NCBI RefSeq assembly: GCF_964340395.1
Contig: NC_135553.1
Span: 7,492,501 to 7,556,500, forward strand
DNA from: Glandiceps talaboti
Lineage: Eukaryota > Hemichordata > Enteropneusta > Spengelidae
Reading direction: 5' to 3'
DNA: 64,000 nucleotides
Shown here: positions 43,801 through 63,121 of the stretch, one piece after another
Position numbering within the stretch: position 1 is the stretch's first letter
Layout: the number at the start of each line of letters is the position of its first letter
Notes under the pieces: generated by a model
The model's database searches: none
What the model saw: only the letters and a program-made list of their open reading frames with translations
Told to the model about the DNA's origin: nothing
Position numbers and translations under genes: made by a program

Positions 43801-44106
43801 TATTTAATATGTCTTCAAGCTGTTTGAAAAGACCACATAACTTAACACAATACGCCATTTTTACTATCGATTCTGAGTATTTTGACCTTTGAATCGGAAC
43901 AACAATTGGGGTATTGGAGGTAGGTTGTATGGTTCATGCCGATTAAATACTCACCTGAAGCCACTACTGTAGTTGAGCAGGCACTAAACTGCCATGTTAA
44001 TAGCGGTTACGATGACTTCTGCAGTACTGTTGCTCAAAGACTTAGCCTAGTGGTACGGAATTAGCAACTATATATACAATTGACGTGTGTTTACTTGCGG
44101 TAAAAT

Positions 44107-44167
44107 GATGTATGTATGTATGTATGTATGTATGTATGTATGTATGTATGTATGTATGTATGTATGT
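44107..44167. repeat. (ATGT)n microsatellite
   Basis: Pure tetranucleotide tract in the intergenic region. Confidence 0.95.
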
Positions 44168-44349
44168 GCAAAGTTACAAAGACCAAATGTCCACAGTCAT
44201 AAAGCTATCTTAAAATCAAAATCTGTCCAATCACGTTTTCATATATAATAAAACCGAAGACCGCCAAACATTCTCATGCTTGTAGATAATTATAACAAAA
44301 TATACTTTTAAAATGTGCAATGATTTACATAGATGTAATGAAGAACAAA

Positions 44350-44414
44350 ACGTGGTTAGTCATGATCTAATCTAGCGGCTATCCGTACGCGTGGCTTCGA
44401 ATCTCATCCCACGT
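44350..44414 (+). repeat. tRNA-like relic, possibly a SINE head
   Basis: Six bases acgtgg at 44350 pair exactly with ccacgt at 44409-44414, as in an acceptor stem. The stretch between contains ggcttcgaatctcatc, close to the pol III B box / T-loop consensus, and a poor A-box candidate (ggttagtcatga). At 65 bases it is shorter than a normal tRNA and the T and anticodon stems are imperfect. A degenerate tRNA or tRNA-derived SINE is more likely than a working gene. Confidence 0.3.
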
Positions 44415-46339
44415 CTAGCTGAGGTCCTGAAATGACATTTCAAACGAAGCCAGTCACACAGATATGCACACCTTGTCTTTGTTGTCCATTGCTGGCAGCT
44501 ACACTATACCCAGATGTAGAATAGTTGTCAGATCAGGACGCTACGTTGAGATTTTCGAAGCCACAGATAGCCTCGAGACTAATCCTGATCAGATTAATCG
44601 GTTCGTACCGTAACGTGTACGATTATTCTTCCCCTTCTTTATCAAGTGAAATGACTTACTTGTACGAAGTAGGCTCTATACCATTACTTTCCCCATCAAC
44701 CTCGGCTAACATCTTATGTTATCGCCCACAGACGAATGCTTTCACTATGAATGACTGGGTATTGATCACTGTAATACCACAAGGTGATGATTTCAACGAA
44801 CGTTTATGTATATACCGTAAAATTTATCGTAAATATGTTTTTGGCTTCAAATAGTTTCCTCAAATCGAAAGAGTTTGTTTTAAAAGTTCGTTAAAGTCTT
44901 CCAAGATTAATGTTCTTTAGACAAAACAAGTTGTAGTATTATTTGTACAAATATATAATTATAAACCCAAATCCCTAAACGCATACATACAGGAGTTTTA
45001 CCTAAGTCAGTATTTCACGTACTACATAATCGAGACCCTTTCCAAGTCTACCAATTAAATGTACAGTTGATTTCTCATCATAACTTTAATTACCAATTAT
45101 TGCCACTAGTAGTGTACGCGATAATCGATCTCCGACGTTGTTTATTTTCGAGGACAAACTCCTTAACACCACTGCTATAGTAAATGGGATACGATAAAAG
45201 CAAAACAAAAAAACATTAACATAATTGATTGGACAGTTCAAAACGTTTGAGAAATAAAATGTATATTAGTGTGACCATTTTGATGATTCACATGTACTTG
45301 TCGATCATCTGAATTGTCATGTCATGTCACAGAGATATAGACCTTTAAACATTGATACTAACTATACAAATTATTATCATCATTTACGACTTTCGGTAGT
45401 TTGCGCGATCTGTAGTAAAATTGGACCAATTTGGACAAAATCACTCAAAAGTTAGCACTGTTACCGCGAGAAAATTCAAAGTTAAAAGGCAAATTTTGAA
45501 TCTTACCATATGAGTTGATAATCTATCTTATACCACAGTGGAAATACAGTGAAACTCTTGATGGGTAATAACAACGGAATTTCTCCATCCTTTCAATCAG
45601 CCACAGAGTTTTAATTGGTATGCATTAAACCGAAGTAACATGTGCACTCACGGTACAAACTGCAACAACGCCACCAAACTTGTTTGAGAAAAATACATTC
45701 GCAAATTTACTCCACATTTTAGTGATATGGCGCACTTCCGATTCCCTAGCCAACTGCAGTTCCTCAAGTGCACAATGGTTTCCAAACATTCCACAGTGAG
45801 GTACTATGTTACATTGCCCCTTCAGAGAACACATGTGTGATCAAAATAGACATTTATACATTGTTTTTATTTAATATATAATGTACAAGTCATCAAAATT
45901 TACAGTTATCTTTCATTCTCGTCACATGTCAGATAATTTAATGCTTCAGAGAAGAAAATAATATATTCAGGATTGTAAAGTTGAAAACAATTCAAAATAT
46001 AGTGACGTTAGAAATGTCAACTTTTTTATTTGTGGTTTATATAATGACGATCCAGCTTCACTTTTATGTATTCCGATTCTAGTTTATAATTTATTTTAAT
46101 AATCGTATAATTGTCCCAATTCTGTACTTCACGCCATTATGGGCGCCCTCACCCCTCAACCTTACAGTCTAAATTGTTCTCTACGAAATATTTCGAACTT
46201 AGATAGAAATAAAGCGCCACAGTAATATATTCATGACCTTGTGTTAATTTCAAAGACTGGTAATGAAAACTTGCATTGCAGAAATAGACGAAGTCCGTCA
46301 AATTTGGTGTATAGCCTATCGATCTCTGTCCATTTCTGG

Positions 46340-46921
46340 CTAGGATCTATCATCGCCGACGTCATCCTAAAAGAAGAATGGTACAAATGCTATATTGATA
46401 TGTAATCCAATGGTATTTTGTTTGTATGATGTCAAGGCCTACGAGTAATATCGAGAAGTACATGTACGACTTATGCAAGTTTGACTTTTATATTCCTTGG
46501 GCAAATTCGGCTAAATATACAAGGATAGGCAAAATGACAATGATATGAGAAGATAACAGTAAAGTGCACTTACCTGTTGTAGAGAAGAATATCTAACAGA
46601 GCCGTAGTGACGATTGTCATTCGTTGCTATAGGCAACTGTCGCATTCTTCTTTCCTCATCTTTCACTTGTTTATATTTTAGATAACAAAATAGGGCTATA
46701 AAGATAACACCACACATTCCAGCAACTGTACATGTTATGACTGAAAGAAAAAAAATTAAAAAAAACAATAAAACAAAGAAATTCAGTTTGTTAATAACTA
46801 GCATAGGACACGTACTTATTTTTATCAGATGTCTAGGGACAATGACTACATACACTTTATTAGTGCAATTTGTAGTCGCTTCAGAAGCTAGATTCCAATA
46901 AGGTAACTTATAACAATAAGG

Positions 46922-46995
<74 letters not shown>

Positions 46996-47335
46996 TCACC
47001 ACCACCACCACCACCACCACCACCATCACCACCACCACCACCACCACCACTACTACTACTACTACTATATAAAATGAAGTCAATTATCAATTTCTATTAT
47101 ACAATTTGTATGTTACTTAGCGCGACTTGATTCACCATGTGACAAATCTATAGCAGTACATCATATAACAAGCTTGTGTTATACAACTTGAGTAATGGTG
47201 ACTTGTGGTTCTTCTACTGTACATAACTTCTAGCATAAAAAAAAACAATAATAAGCCCGAATGTTGTTTTTTACATGAGAAAAATAACTTACTAGCCCAC
47301 CATTTCCACATTGAGTCTTGTTCTTTAACGACAAA
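46340..47335 (-). CDS. Small single-pass membrane protein, 5' end not found
   Basis: Three exons read on the minus strand: 47335-47293 (weaker), 46742-46572 and 46366-46340. The middle exon is the best supported. It follows a good acceptor (tttctttcag), encodes a membrane helix with small and hydrophobic residues (AGMCGVIFIALFCYLK), a charged stretch (KDEERRMRQ) and a HYGSVRYSS segment, and ends at a GTAAGT donor. The last exon adds DDVGDDRS and a stop. The proposed first exon ends in KWWA, similar to the RLIW just before the helix of the gene at 60.8 kb, and has the right phase. No signal peptide exon was found. The YGS segment after the helix recalls the two PPxY genes to the right, so this may be an old relative. 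No known family recognised. Confidence 0.5.
46922..47067. repeat. (TAC)n and (CAC)n microsatellite
   Basis: Trinucleotide tract inside the putative intron of the small membrane protein gene. Frames of repeated V, S or G residues are artefacts. Confidence 0.95.
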
Positions 47336-48764
47336 CTACACAGTACGTTTACAGTATATATGTCTTTTAGTGATCTGTAATTGAAAAGAGAATTACATTT
47401 CGAATGAAAGATCGTAACCTTGATTTAATAACTACATGCGTCAACAGACTGCGAGTGCTTCCAAATCGGCAACGGTCTGAAAGTAGATCACCTCGACACA
47501 CATGGCAAAGTTGATTTGTTCCGAAGGTAACATCTCTTTGAATGATCAGATACACCCCTCCCCTAAAAACAACCCTCCCCATAGAACATCATACTGATAG
47601 TAGACCATCCAAACATCCACGAGTCTGCAAATACACATCATAATACATGTATGGTATCCCAAGATGTCGGATACAGAGATACAGATCAGATTCGAATAGT
47701 CAATCTCTCAAATCTAACTGCATATGAATCCAGCAGTAATTTTGCTTCAATACTAGGTCTCCGAGAATTGGGTTTCAAGGGATTCATCATAGGCTGAAAG
47801 TTAACCTGAAATCTCATTAGAGCGTTTGACATATAACCTTTATCTTATCCCAATTGCTAAAATTTAGGCCAAAATTACAGTCGTTATACGAGCATCTTTT
47901 GATTATACCAAATCAATTCTAGTTAGGTCAACGGAGTTTTAAGTTGCAGTCTCCATCGTACTGTTTGTCATGAAAGAGCGCAGTGAGATAGACAACAAAA
48001 CTATCAAGGTCTATAAAATAATAGAATACAATAGTCCTTTGTTTAAATACTTTAAGTTGAGCTGACTTGTCTATTAATGCCGACATTTCGGAGGGTTGTA
48101 CTATCTATTTGTACAAACTAATGGGATGTTCAATCAAGGACAACTTCTTTCTTTCAAGGTATGGATATAAACATGCTAGATCAAACGAATAATATGCATT
48201 CCCGAAGCTGTCCACTATATGTTAGCCCATTGTTGTGATTGTATAAATTGTGGTGACACACTATCAAGGGATATCGGCCGGTTCATTTGGGTCACTTTAT
48301 ATCTAATGCGATCGATTCGTATCTCTATTCCACAACACAGTAAAAAAGGCAGCGATTGGAAAATGTTAATATAACAGTAGCCAATTGTATATCTAAAATT
48401 GTACATACGTGTACCACTTTTTCACAGCAAACCAAAATTGTATACATACCACATATGTGTACAACGAACCATGTAAATAATACTGGTGAAAATTATCACT
48501 CCATTCCTAGCAAAGCGACATACATGTACGTATACGTATTGACAACATGGGCCAACCCTGTTTATGGTCCGATATTGTTGACTGTGTCCAATGTTTTGTA
48601 CTTTGGTTACTGAACGAACCAACCTTTGCACCTCAGTGTGCGTCATTTGATATTAAATTTGTGTAGGTAGGATCCCTACGTTAGGGTTTTACTATACTCT
48701 CAGGGGTAGGGGAACTGAATTGCAAAGTTTTGTGAAAAATTACCAGTACACCACCCAAACACAC
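47336..48764. other. No gene recognised
   Basis: Any signal-peptide exon of the small membrane protein gene at 46.3-47.3 kb would be expected here, but none could be identified with a good start and donor. It also does not contain a recognisable copy of the last PPxY exon. Confidence 0.45.
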
Positions 48765-48766
48765 AT

Positions 48767-48936
48767 ATATACACACGCAAGTACACACGCTAACACGTAC
48801 GCACACATACATACATACATACATACATACATACATACATACATACACATACACACACACACATACATACATACATACATACATACATACATACATACAT
48901 ACATACATACATACATACATACATACATACATACAT
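48767..48936. repeat. (AC)n / (ACAT)n microsatellite
   Basis: Borders the 3' end of the Penelope-like element, as a similar tract borders its fragment at 3.4 kb. Confidence 0.95.
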
Positions 48937-50793
48937 AGAAATGCATAAGGAACTAATAAACCAGTCCGTATATATAGCTGTTAAATCCGACGTTTCGAAT
49001 AAATATTCTTTTTCAAAGGAAAAATTGGCGAGACAGAGAAATGCCAGGTGACAACCCGAACATTTCTAAATATAATGGAACAAAACCGCGCGTGATATAA
49101 ATAAACGGTTGTACGTGGGATAAGTTCTTAAATTCGCACGCACCTAATAGAACCCAATAGAATACGCCTGAAATTTAAAAAATACCCAATAATCATGATA
49201 CTAGTAATTAGATTGGGAAAGACGAGAATAATCTATTAATTCCAAGGGGTTCCAGCGTTCCAAGACGGAAAATGATTTCTTCTTCCTTCAACCTCAAAGC
49301 TTTCTCATCACCAGAAACCTTACAAATTCCTGAAATGGACATATCTGATACATTATGATCGTTTGTAATAAAATGCATAGATACGGGATAGTTACGATTC
49401 CTTTGTCTGGTCAAACGGAGATGTTCCACGAAACGATCACCAAGACGACGTACAGTTGAACCTATATATAGAAAACCACATTTTTGACATGTAATGCAAT
49501 ACACTACATTAGTACTAATACAAGTAAATCTACTTGTAACAGGCACACTGTTCTTAGGGCCAAAAACATGATTAGTATTAATAATGAAACGACATGTACC
49601 ACATCGAGTACGATCGCACGGAAAAGAACCAGCATTAACTTCCAATTCACATTGTTCTGTATGTACCACCATATCTCTAAGACTGGTATCACGACGCCAA
49701 GCTGTTAATGATACTGCAGGAAACAATGAATTGGTAACCCTATTAGAACGTAAGATATTAAAATGCTTGTATATAATGTCTTTAACTCTAGTTGAAAAGG
49801 GATGGTATGTAAGAGCTAGTATGGGACGATCGTTGTTACTCCTCTGATCATGTGATTTGATACAAGCTTCCCTAGACAAAGATGATACTTTATGTAAAGC
49901 CGCGTTGGTAACAGACATAGGATAACCACGTTGATGGAAGTACGTGCAAAATTCAGCAGACCTTTTTCTGAAATCCAAATCACTACTACAAATACGACGT
50001 AAACGAAGTAATTGTGAATAGACCTGTACTTGACCCTCCTACCCACGTACTTCTTAGATTGGCTGAACTTGTTCTCACCTGTAATTATTTTACCTTTAAT
50101 GACAGGTATTTTGTGCAGAAACGCGGCGTTGCTATGGGAAGTTGTCTTGGACCTAGTTATGCTTGTTTATTTATGTCTTATCAAGAACACCTTATTTTCA
50201 GCTCATATCAAGGGATCTTACCTGATCTATATAAACGATTTATTGATGACGGCGTTGGTGCAGCATCACTCAAACTTGAGGACCTTATGCAGTTTATTAA
50301 CTACATATGTAATTTTAATCCTGCTATTCAGTATACTTATGATATTTCAGAACTAACAATCAATTTCCTTGACATCTCCCTTAGGATTGATGGTGATGAT
50401 ATAGCTACATCTATTTATACTAAACCTACTGATTCACATTCATATTTGCAGTATGGTTCATCACATCCTAATAAGTGTTTAGATTCCATTCCCTATTCAC
50501 AATTACTTCGTTTACGTCGTATTTGTAGTAACCCTATTAGAACGTAAGATATTAAAATGCTTGTATATAATGTCTTTAACTCTAGTTGAAAAGGGATGGT
50601 ATGTAAGAGCTAGTATGGGACGATCGTTGTTACTCCTCTGATCATGTGATTTGATACAAGCTTCCCTAGACAAAGATGATACTTTATGTAAAGCCGCGTT
50701 GGTAACAGACATAGGATAACCACGTTGATGGAAGTACGTGCAAAATTCAGCAGACCTTTTTCTGAAATCCAAATCACTACTACAGAAAGTAGC
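48937..50793 (-). mobile_element. Rearranged Penelope-like element
   Basis: Three blocks. (1) 50021-49208 on minus: end of reverse transcriptase (SQLLRLRRICS), linker and a GIY-YIG endonuclease (GFLYIGSTVRRLGDRFVEH) with the Cys-rich region before it, then 3' UTR to 48937. (2) 50020-50528 on plus: reverse transcriptase palm and thumb with KRGVAMGSCLGPSYA, the catalytic RFIDDG, NFLDI and KPTDSHSYLQYG; it ends with the same SQLLRLRRICS. (3) 50528-50784 again on minus: a 257-base direct repeat of 49734-49990 with no difference seen. Combination of this type of RT with a C-terminal GIY-YIG defines Penelope-like elements. Blocks 1 and 2 point away from each other and share a 38-base inverted repeat (49984-50021 and 50493-50530). 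The N-terminal RT part is missing, so the copy is dead but recent. Confidence 0.9.
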
Positions 50794-50890
50794 TAGAGTA
50801 TTATATTACTGAGATTTTAGTCGGAATCACAGTTTTTGTCACAAATCGGCATAATAGAATTGTGCGTTTATGGTGTCCACGGTAACATAC

Positions 50891-53569
<2,679 letters not shown>

Positions 53570-54579
53570 ATTTAACTTTATATGTGTACATGCCTCCAAG
53601 TTCCGGTTTTTGCATCGCGTGATCGTGTCGTCATAAAACATAACGATAGATTGCCACAGCAGCATTCATGGCTGAAGTTACTTATTTGTTTGCAAATTTA
53701 AATGCCCCCAACATACATGCTTATTGGTACAGAGATAACATATTTTAATATAATGAATAGTGTCAACTGATCGCTTGATACAGGGCTATGCAATCGGATC
53801 AAAGTTTCCACTAGATCAAGCGACAACATGCAAGGCACTACGCACGTACGAAAAGTACTATCAGAAAAAACGACAAATGTAAGCAAACATTATAATGATT
53901 TATAGTTTTATTGCCAACAGCATTAGAGAAACTTGGGTATGTTTAGAAGCTGATATATTACCTTTAATATTTTTGGTGGGAGATTCATGACTGCCAATCA
54001 CTAACACAAGTAATCCCATCACATCACATTTTTCTAAACTTTGAGCCCATTACTGAATAAATAAAAGGTAAGCTTATTTTAATTAAACGCTGTGCTTTCG
54101 TTCTTTCGTGACTACCAATAGCTACAAAATGTACCAAAGTTTGGTGTACTCCACCAGCTAGAGCCTCCCGCAGCATATTCCTTGAAACGACACGATCTGT
54201 GATTGTACTATTAGAATGGAATCCAAACGCCATACGTGCACAATACAAATATTGGTGATGAGACACTCTCCAATAGATACTATGGGCTCCTTTGACTTTT
54301 GAGAATTGACTTGACAGATGTTTAACAGCTATAATGAATTACAAAATTATTTATTTTCATAGACAATCAAATGTTAACAAAAAATACAATAGTGGATTGA
54401 TAACCTTCTTAATCAATGAATCAATGGATACTATGAACTTTTACTTTTGAAAACTTTTTTTGTCATAGACAAAGAAATGTAAAGAATGCATGAGTCTTAT
54501 GGAGTGTTAATTTGAGGATCTTATTACACGGCGAATATACACCACACTGATAGTAAGATGCTTGATTATTAAATTGTCT
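53570..54579. other. 5' flank of copy 1 and 3' flank of copy 2
   Basis: 53570-54260 is similar to 59400-60060 upstream of copy 2 (for example actacgcacgtacg and atgtaagcaaacattat / atgcaagcaaacattat), so upstream sequence was duplicated with the gene. A minus-strand aataaa (54350-54355) lies about 230 bases after the stop codon of copy 2. No further gene. Confidence 0.55.
54350..54355 (-). promoter_or_regulatory. Polyadenylation signal candidate
   Basis: Canonical hexamer on the minus strand about 230 bases downstream of the PPxY gene copy 2 stop codon. Confidence 0.4.
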
Positions 54580-59339
<4,760 letters not shown>

Positions 59340-60797
59340 TTTAACGTTGTTTGTGTGTATGCCACCAAGTGCCAGTGTTTTGCTCACGTGATTGTGTTAA
59401 TTATAACACATGACGACAACTCACCTCAGCAGCAGCAAGCACGTCTTAAGTAAACACATGTGACTACGTACCTGTCTGAAGCTATTTGTTTGATTTGAAA
59501 TGTCGAGACATTGGTACAGAAATAACACATCGTCATGTAAAAGCTAAGGTTATAAGAATACGCTTATATTTTTGAGAGAATGAATCGTGTAATGTGGTCG
59601 CTCGATACATATTCATAGTGCAGGAGTGGAAACAGACGGATCAAAGTTCCCAGTAGATCTACGGACAAGTCACTACGCACGTACGGACACTGCTATCGGA
59701 TACAACACAAATGCAAGCAAACATTATGTTGAATTAGTTTTATTGGTAACAATATTTGAAAATCCAAACTACTTGAGCATGCCTAGGAGCTGATATATTG
59801 TAACACAAGTAATCCCATCAGAACTCTGAGCCTCTCAATCTACAAGGTAAACTTAATCTTAATTACATTTTTGTCTGAACTTTTTTTTTATGATTACCTA
59901 TGGCCATAAAAATGTACCAAATCTTGATGCATTGCACTATACCTTCCCGTCCTATATTACCCGAAGCGACACAGTCTGTGATTGTGTATTAAGAATCTAG
60001 TCTGGGAGGTAATTGTACGATTACAATTGCCATGGCTACAGGGGAAGGAGATGAAGCTGTATGGAGACACTTTCTGGGGTGAGGGGGGGGGGGGCAATGT
60101 CCTGATAACGTCACGATTTATGATTATATAGTAGGAAAACAAATATCATGGGTATTGACTATATTTATTAAGACTGTGCCGCATCAATCCGTTATATCTG
60201 TGACTTTAATTATTTTTTTCCATACACTCTGGAAGTAAAATATTTTGAATTCCAATCATAAAAGGAGAGCCCGAATCCTTTCAAGATACTCGCGGAGGAG
60301 GGTGAGAACATCCGATGATTTTTCATCAGTCATAGCCCAATTTAGTGATTGTTTTTTTTTTCAATTCTGTGACCGCTTGAAGGAGTTGTGTGCAGTAACG
60401 AACGGACTATGTGTATAAATCAACTCCAGTGACACATGTACATATATGAGGACAATGGCCTAACGTTTGACCCGGAAGTAATCCCCCTTTTCCTGCAGGA
60501 GGTCACAGGTACTCGTTCATCGCACGTCACGTAAGAGAGTATCGTCGTTGATATTTTGGCAATATCAATCGATATGAGTGATGTAAACCAGATAATGTAT
60601 CTCAACAGGAATTTACTCTAGTAAAGCTTGTCCGTATTTTTATAACCACGTTTTAAATACTGCCAACAAGACGTCCGACACACCGTACTGTGGTAAATAC
60701 TCTACAGTACGCTACATACATAAACTCCATTCCGTGGTTGCACCTGAACAACTATAATTAATACATCGGGTTTAATATTTACCTGCGAGCTGTCAAA
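59340..60797. other. Region between divergent small-membrane-protein genes
   Basis: Upstream of copy 2 (minus) and of the gene at 60798 (plus), so it should contain both promoters. 59400-60060 is the partner of 53570-54260 in the tandem duplication. No specific regulatory motif could be identified. Confidence 0.5.
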
Positions 60798-62342
60798 ATG
60801 TCACTTGGTTTGATTTCTTGTTTTCTCATATTGAATATTCTGCAATGTGTACAGGTGAGTACTTTTTTGTCAGTCTACATTATAATTATAAGGAGCTGGC
60901 TGGTAATTGTCAAAAATCCGTATTTTGTGATCTCGCTATAATTTATTGTCACACGTTAGCCAATAACGACATGTTGCATATGTACACTGCTGTGACCCAT
61001 TTTAAGGACATTCAGCATAATTTACTTGTCGGCCATCATATTTTCGGTTCGTCCTCGTCTAAGATATGGTGTAAAATTGAACGTATGTTCTTTCTGAATA
61101 AAACAAAATCACAATATTGTGTTTGGTTCAACAAATAACTGTTATAAGGATGCACTAATTCCAGTAAAAAGTACTTGCTGAAATTCTTAGAATTTGATCT
61201 CTGACCTATAAGGCACGATAAGATAACATTATTATTATTATTTAAATTGAGAGGAAGGGCTATTACATGGTCGTATGTATATCGTTTACCGTCTGCTCCG
61301 TTCACTGTTTGAATTTTGAACTTGATACTAAATGTACACGTACCTTCCAGTGATTTGACACTCAAGACTCTACCTGTTAGGGTAATTTTTAATTGTGACT
61401 TTTGCTACATCTGAACGTGGTATAAAAATGTGATGGTAATAATAGGAAAACCAATCCTTACGGAAGGAAGGCATTTCAGTTTACACCAAATCTATACATT
61501 GTTACATTGGCTGTCTTTCCATGAATAATTGACTTTATTTTCATTTTTCCTCAATCCTTAAAAACAGGCAGGGGATACCGATGCCGTTTTTAGCCGTTTA
61601 ATTTGGAGTGAGTATAAATTCGTGTTTGACAATAAACAAACCAAAGCTTACTTTCCACATTAGTTTAAACTCGGGTAGCGAGAGTGGTACGGGTACGTTA
61701 TATGCTTTTCTGGTAATAGGGGTAGTCATATTACGCTTGGTTATGTATTACTTTTAAAAACAAAACATTTGTATTAACTCATGTCAAGTTAATTGTATCT
61801 ATGATTACAAGACTGTGGAATATTGTTTCATTTTTTCTAGTTATACCTGTAATTGTTGTGCTACTGTTACTGATTGCCGTCAGCTGCCTACGATTCTACT
61901 GGTATCATAGATTCTACCCCCTACAAGACCCAGTCCTTTTACCGGAGATTTCTTCACCACCTTCATCATCTGACCAGAATAGTCATTCTAATAGTTATTT
62001 TCGTGTAGGCGGAATGCCATCATTGGTGAGAATGATATCAATTATAATCTTCGGGGGGAGGAGGGGGGGGGGGGGTTCGCAGTACCTTATACACAGTCTT
62101 ACGCCATCAAAATTGCCTTCCTGTCTATGAACGTTGTAACACCCAAATGTGTTCCTAATGTGTCCATGGTGTAACGTATACGGAATCCCTGTAATATAAC
62201 GTGACTTATCTTTGACGTATCTGTGACTACATACAACATCTTGTATTGGACGAAAACACATATAAACTCATTGCAATTTTTCATATAATGTATTCTTCAG
62301 TACCAAGAGCAGCTTGTTTCAAGTGCGATAATAAGGTGCTAG
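60798..62342 (+). CDS. Small single-pass membrane protein
   Basis: Four exons: 60798-60854, 61568-61607, 61841-62025 and 62301-62342, phases 0, 1, 0, giving 107 residues. A signal peptide (MSLGLISCFLILNILQCVQ) is followed by a 13-residue ectodomain (AGDTDAVFSRLIW), a membrane helix IPVIVVLLLLIAVSCL, aromatic/basic RFYWYHRFYP, a Pro/Ser-rich tail (PEISSPPSSS) and a last exon adding YQEQLVSSAIIRC. The layout (signal peptide, very short ectodomain, helix, short tail; intron just before the helix in phase 1) is the same as in the neighbouring PPxY genes, but there is no PPxY motif and the sequence is not close. Function unknown. The last exon rests on one acceptor and could be wrong because the same DNA is upstream of the SAP-domain fragment. 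Confidence 0.65.
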
Positions 62343-62506
62343 CAAATGAACCATTCAAGCTTTTGTCACGTGATTACGCTGGATTATGCAATAGGCAAAG
62401 ACGACCAATACGGCGTATTCCGGTTATCGAACTTCCGGTTGTTTCGCAGGAAAGTATCGCGAGAGGGCGCACCATATCTGACAAAGTGAGGGCCAGAATT
62501 TTCGTC

Positions 62507-62882
62507 ATGGCATCTAATAGTATGGCGATGTATGAAGCTGTCAACAAAATGGGCGTAAAAGAACTCCGTGCATTCATAAAAGAGTGGAAAATTACTACTT
62601 CTAAATCTACTAGATATCGCCAGAAATGCTGTCAACCTTGGTCTTGAAACACTAGAAAATGATAATTTTCTGAGAGAACGGAAGAGGAGACGAATAGTGG
62701 ATGTCAAGCATCAAAAGATAGAACTAATAGACAGCGGAAACATTGAAAGTTGGACGGAGGACCTTCGAAATATACCTGATGTAGACATGATAAACATATT
62801 TCTTTACCTTACTGGTGTCTGTTGCTGGACAAAAGAACGATTAGAAAATTACAAATCTGACAACAGCTTCCAATCTGATTAA
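62507..62882 (+). pseudogene. SAP-domain gene fragment with frameshift
   Basis: From MASNSMAMYEAV the frame encodes a SAP-like DNA-binding motif (NKMGVKELRAFIKEWKITTS). Near 62600-62615 the frame shifts by one and continues LLDIARNAVNLGLETLEND, then basic RERKRRR, IPDVDMINIFLYLTG and CWTKERLENYKSDNSF. This order resembles the N terminus of SAP + SWIM-zinc-finger proteins that are multicopy in many invertebrate genomes; I recognise it from memory of the family, not from a search. The expected SWIM part is absent. The last codons and the TAA stop lie inside a MITE inserted at 62871. Without the MITE the frame would end two codons later at TAG. A broken member of a dispersed family is the best reading. 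Confidence 0.6.
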
Positions 62883-63112
62883 AATCCGATGTAGATGTTG
62901 GCTGATCGTTCATTGCTATTTTACCTTCGTTATTTTGCCTGAATTGACCTTCTTGGTACATGTTTACATTTTTTAGCCTGCCTGATCGCCTCCTCTACGA
63001 TCAGGCTAAAAAATGTAAACATGTACCAAGAAAAATAATATCAGGCAAAATAACGAAGGTAAAATAGCAATGAACGATTAGCCGACATCTACATCGGATT
63101 TTAATCAGATTG
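62871..63112. mobile_element. Foldback MITE with 9-base target duplication, copy 1
   Basis: Begins caatctgattaaaatccg and ends cggattttaatcagattg. Arms of about 110 bases are near-perfect reverse complements around a short centre (gcctgatcgcctcctctacgatcagg). The flanks carry the identical 9-base duplication aacagcttc (62862-62870 and 63113-63121). A 9-base duplication with long inverted arms suggests a Mutator-like nonautonomous element. Confidence 0.92.
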
Positions 63113-63121
63113 AACAGCTTC

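Larger units (their letters stand above)
40819..46339. other. Large intergenic stretch, no gene supported
   Basis: 5.5 kb upstream of the KAP start. It should include the KAP promoter, but no element can be assigned. It contains a 28-base tandem duplication (40618-40672, gtcatagaacatgtaca units), a (ATGT)n tract and a tRNA-like relic. Open frames at 44525-44854 and 45625-45834 were considered and not accepted. Confidence 0.5.

Noticed and set aside
44525-44854. A 109-codon open frame on the plus strand
   Set aside because: No known domain, no splice signals or neighbours to support it, and low-complexity Ser/Leu stretches. It may be a transposon relic, but nothing shows that it is coding.
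45625-45834. Possible signal-peptide exon on minus ending at a GTGAGT donor (VFFSNKFGGVVAVCT)
   Set aside because: The donor and hydrophobic end look like the neighbouring small membrane genes, but no following exon with matching phase was found to the left.
47367-47582. Minus-strand frame as the missing signal-peptide exon of the 46.3 kb gene
   Set aside because: No hydrophobic signal core and no donor in the required phase.
62246-62506. Upstream part of the open frame before the SAP fragment (CFKCDNKVLANEPF)
   Set aside because: It overlaps the last exon of the 60.8 kb gene in another frame and shows no domain. The SAP-family start at MASNSMAMYEAV is more typical.
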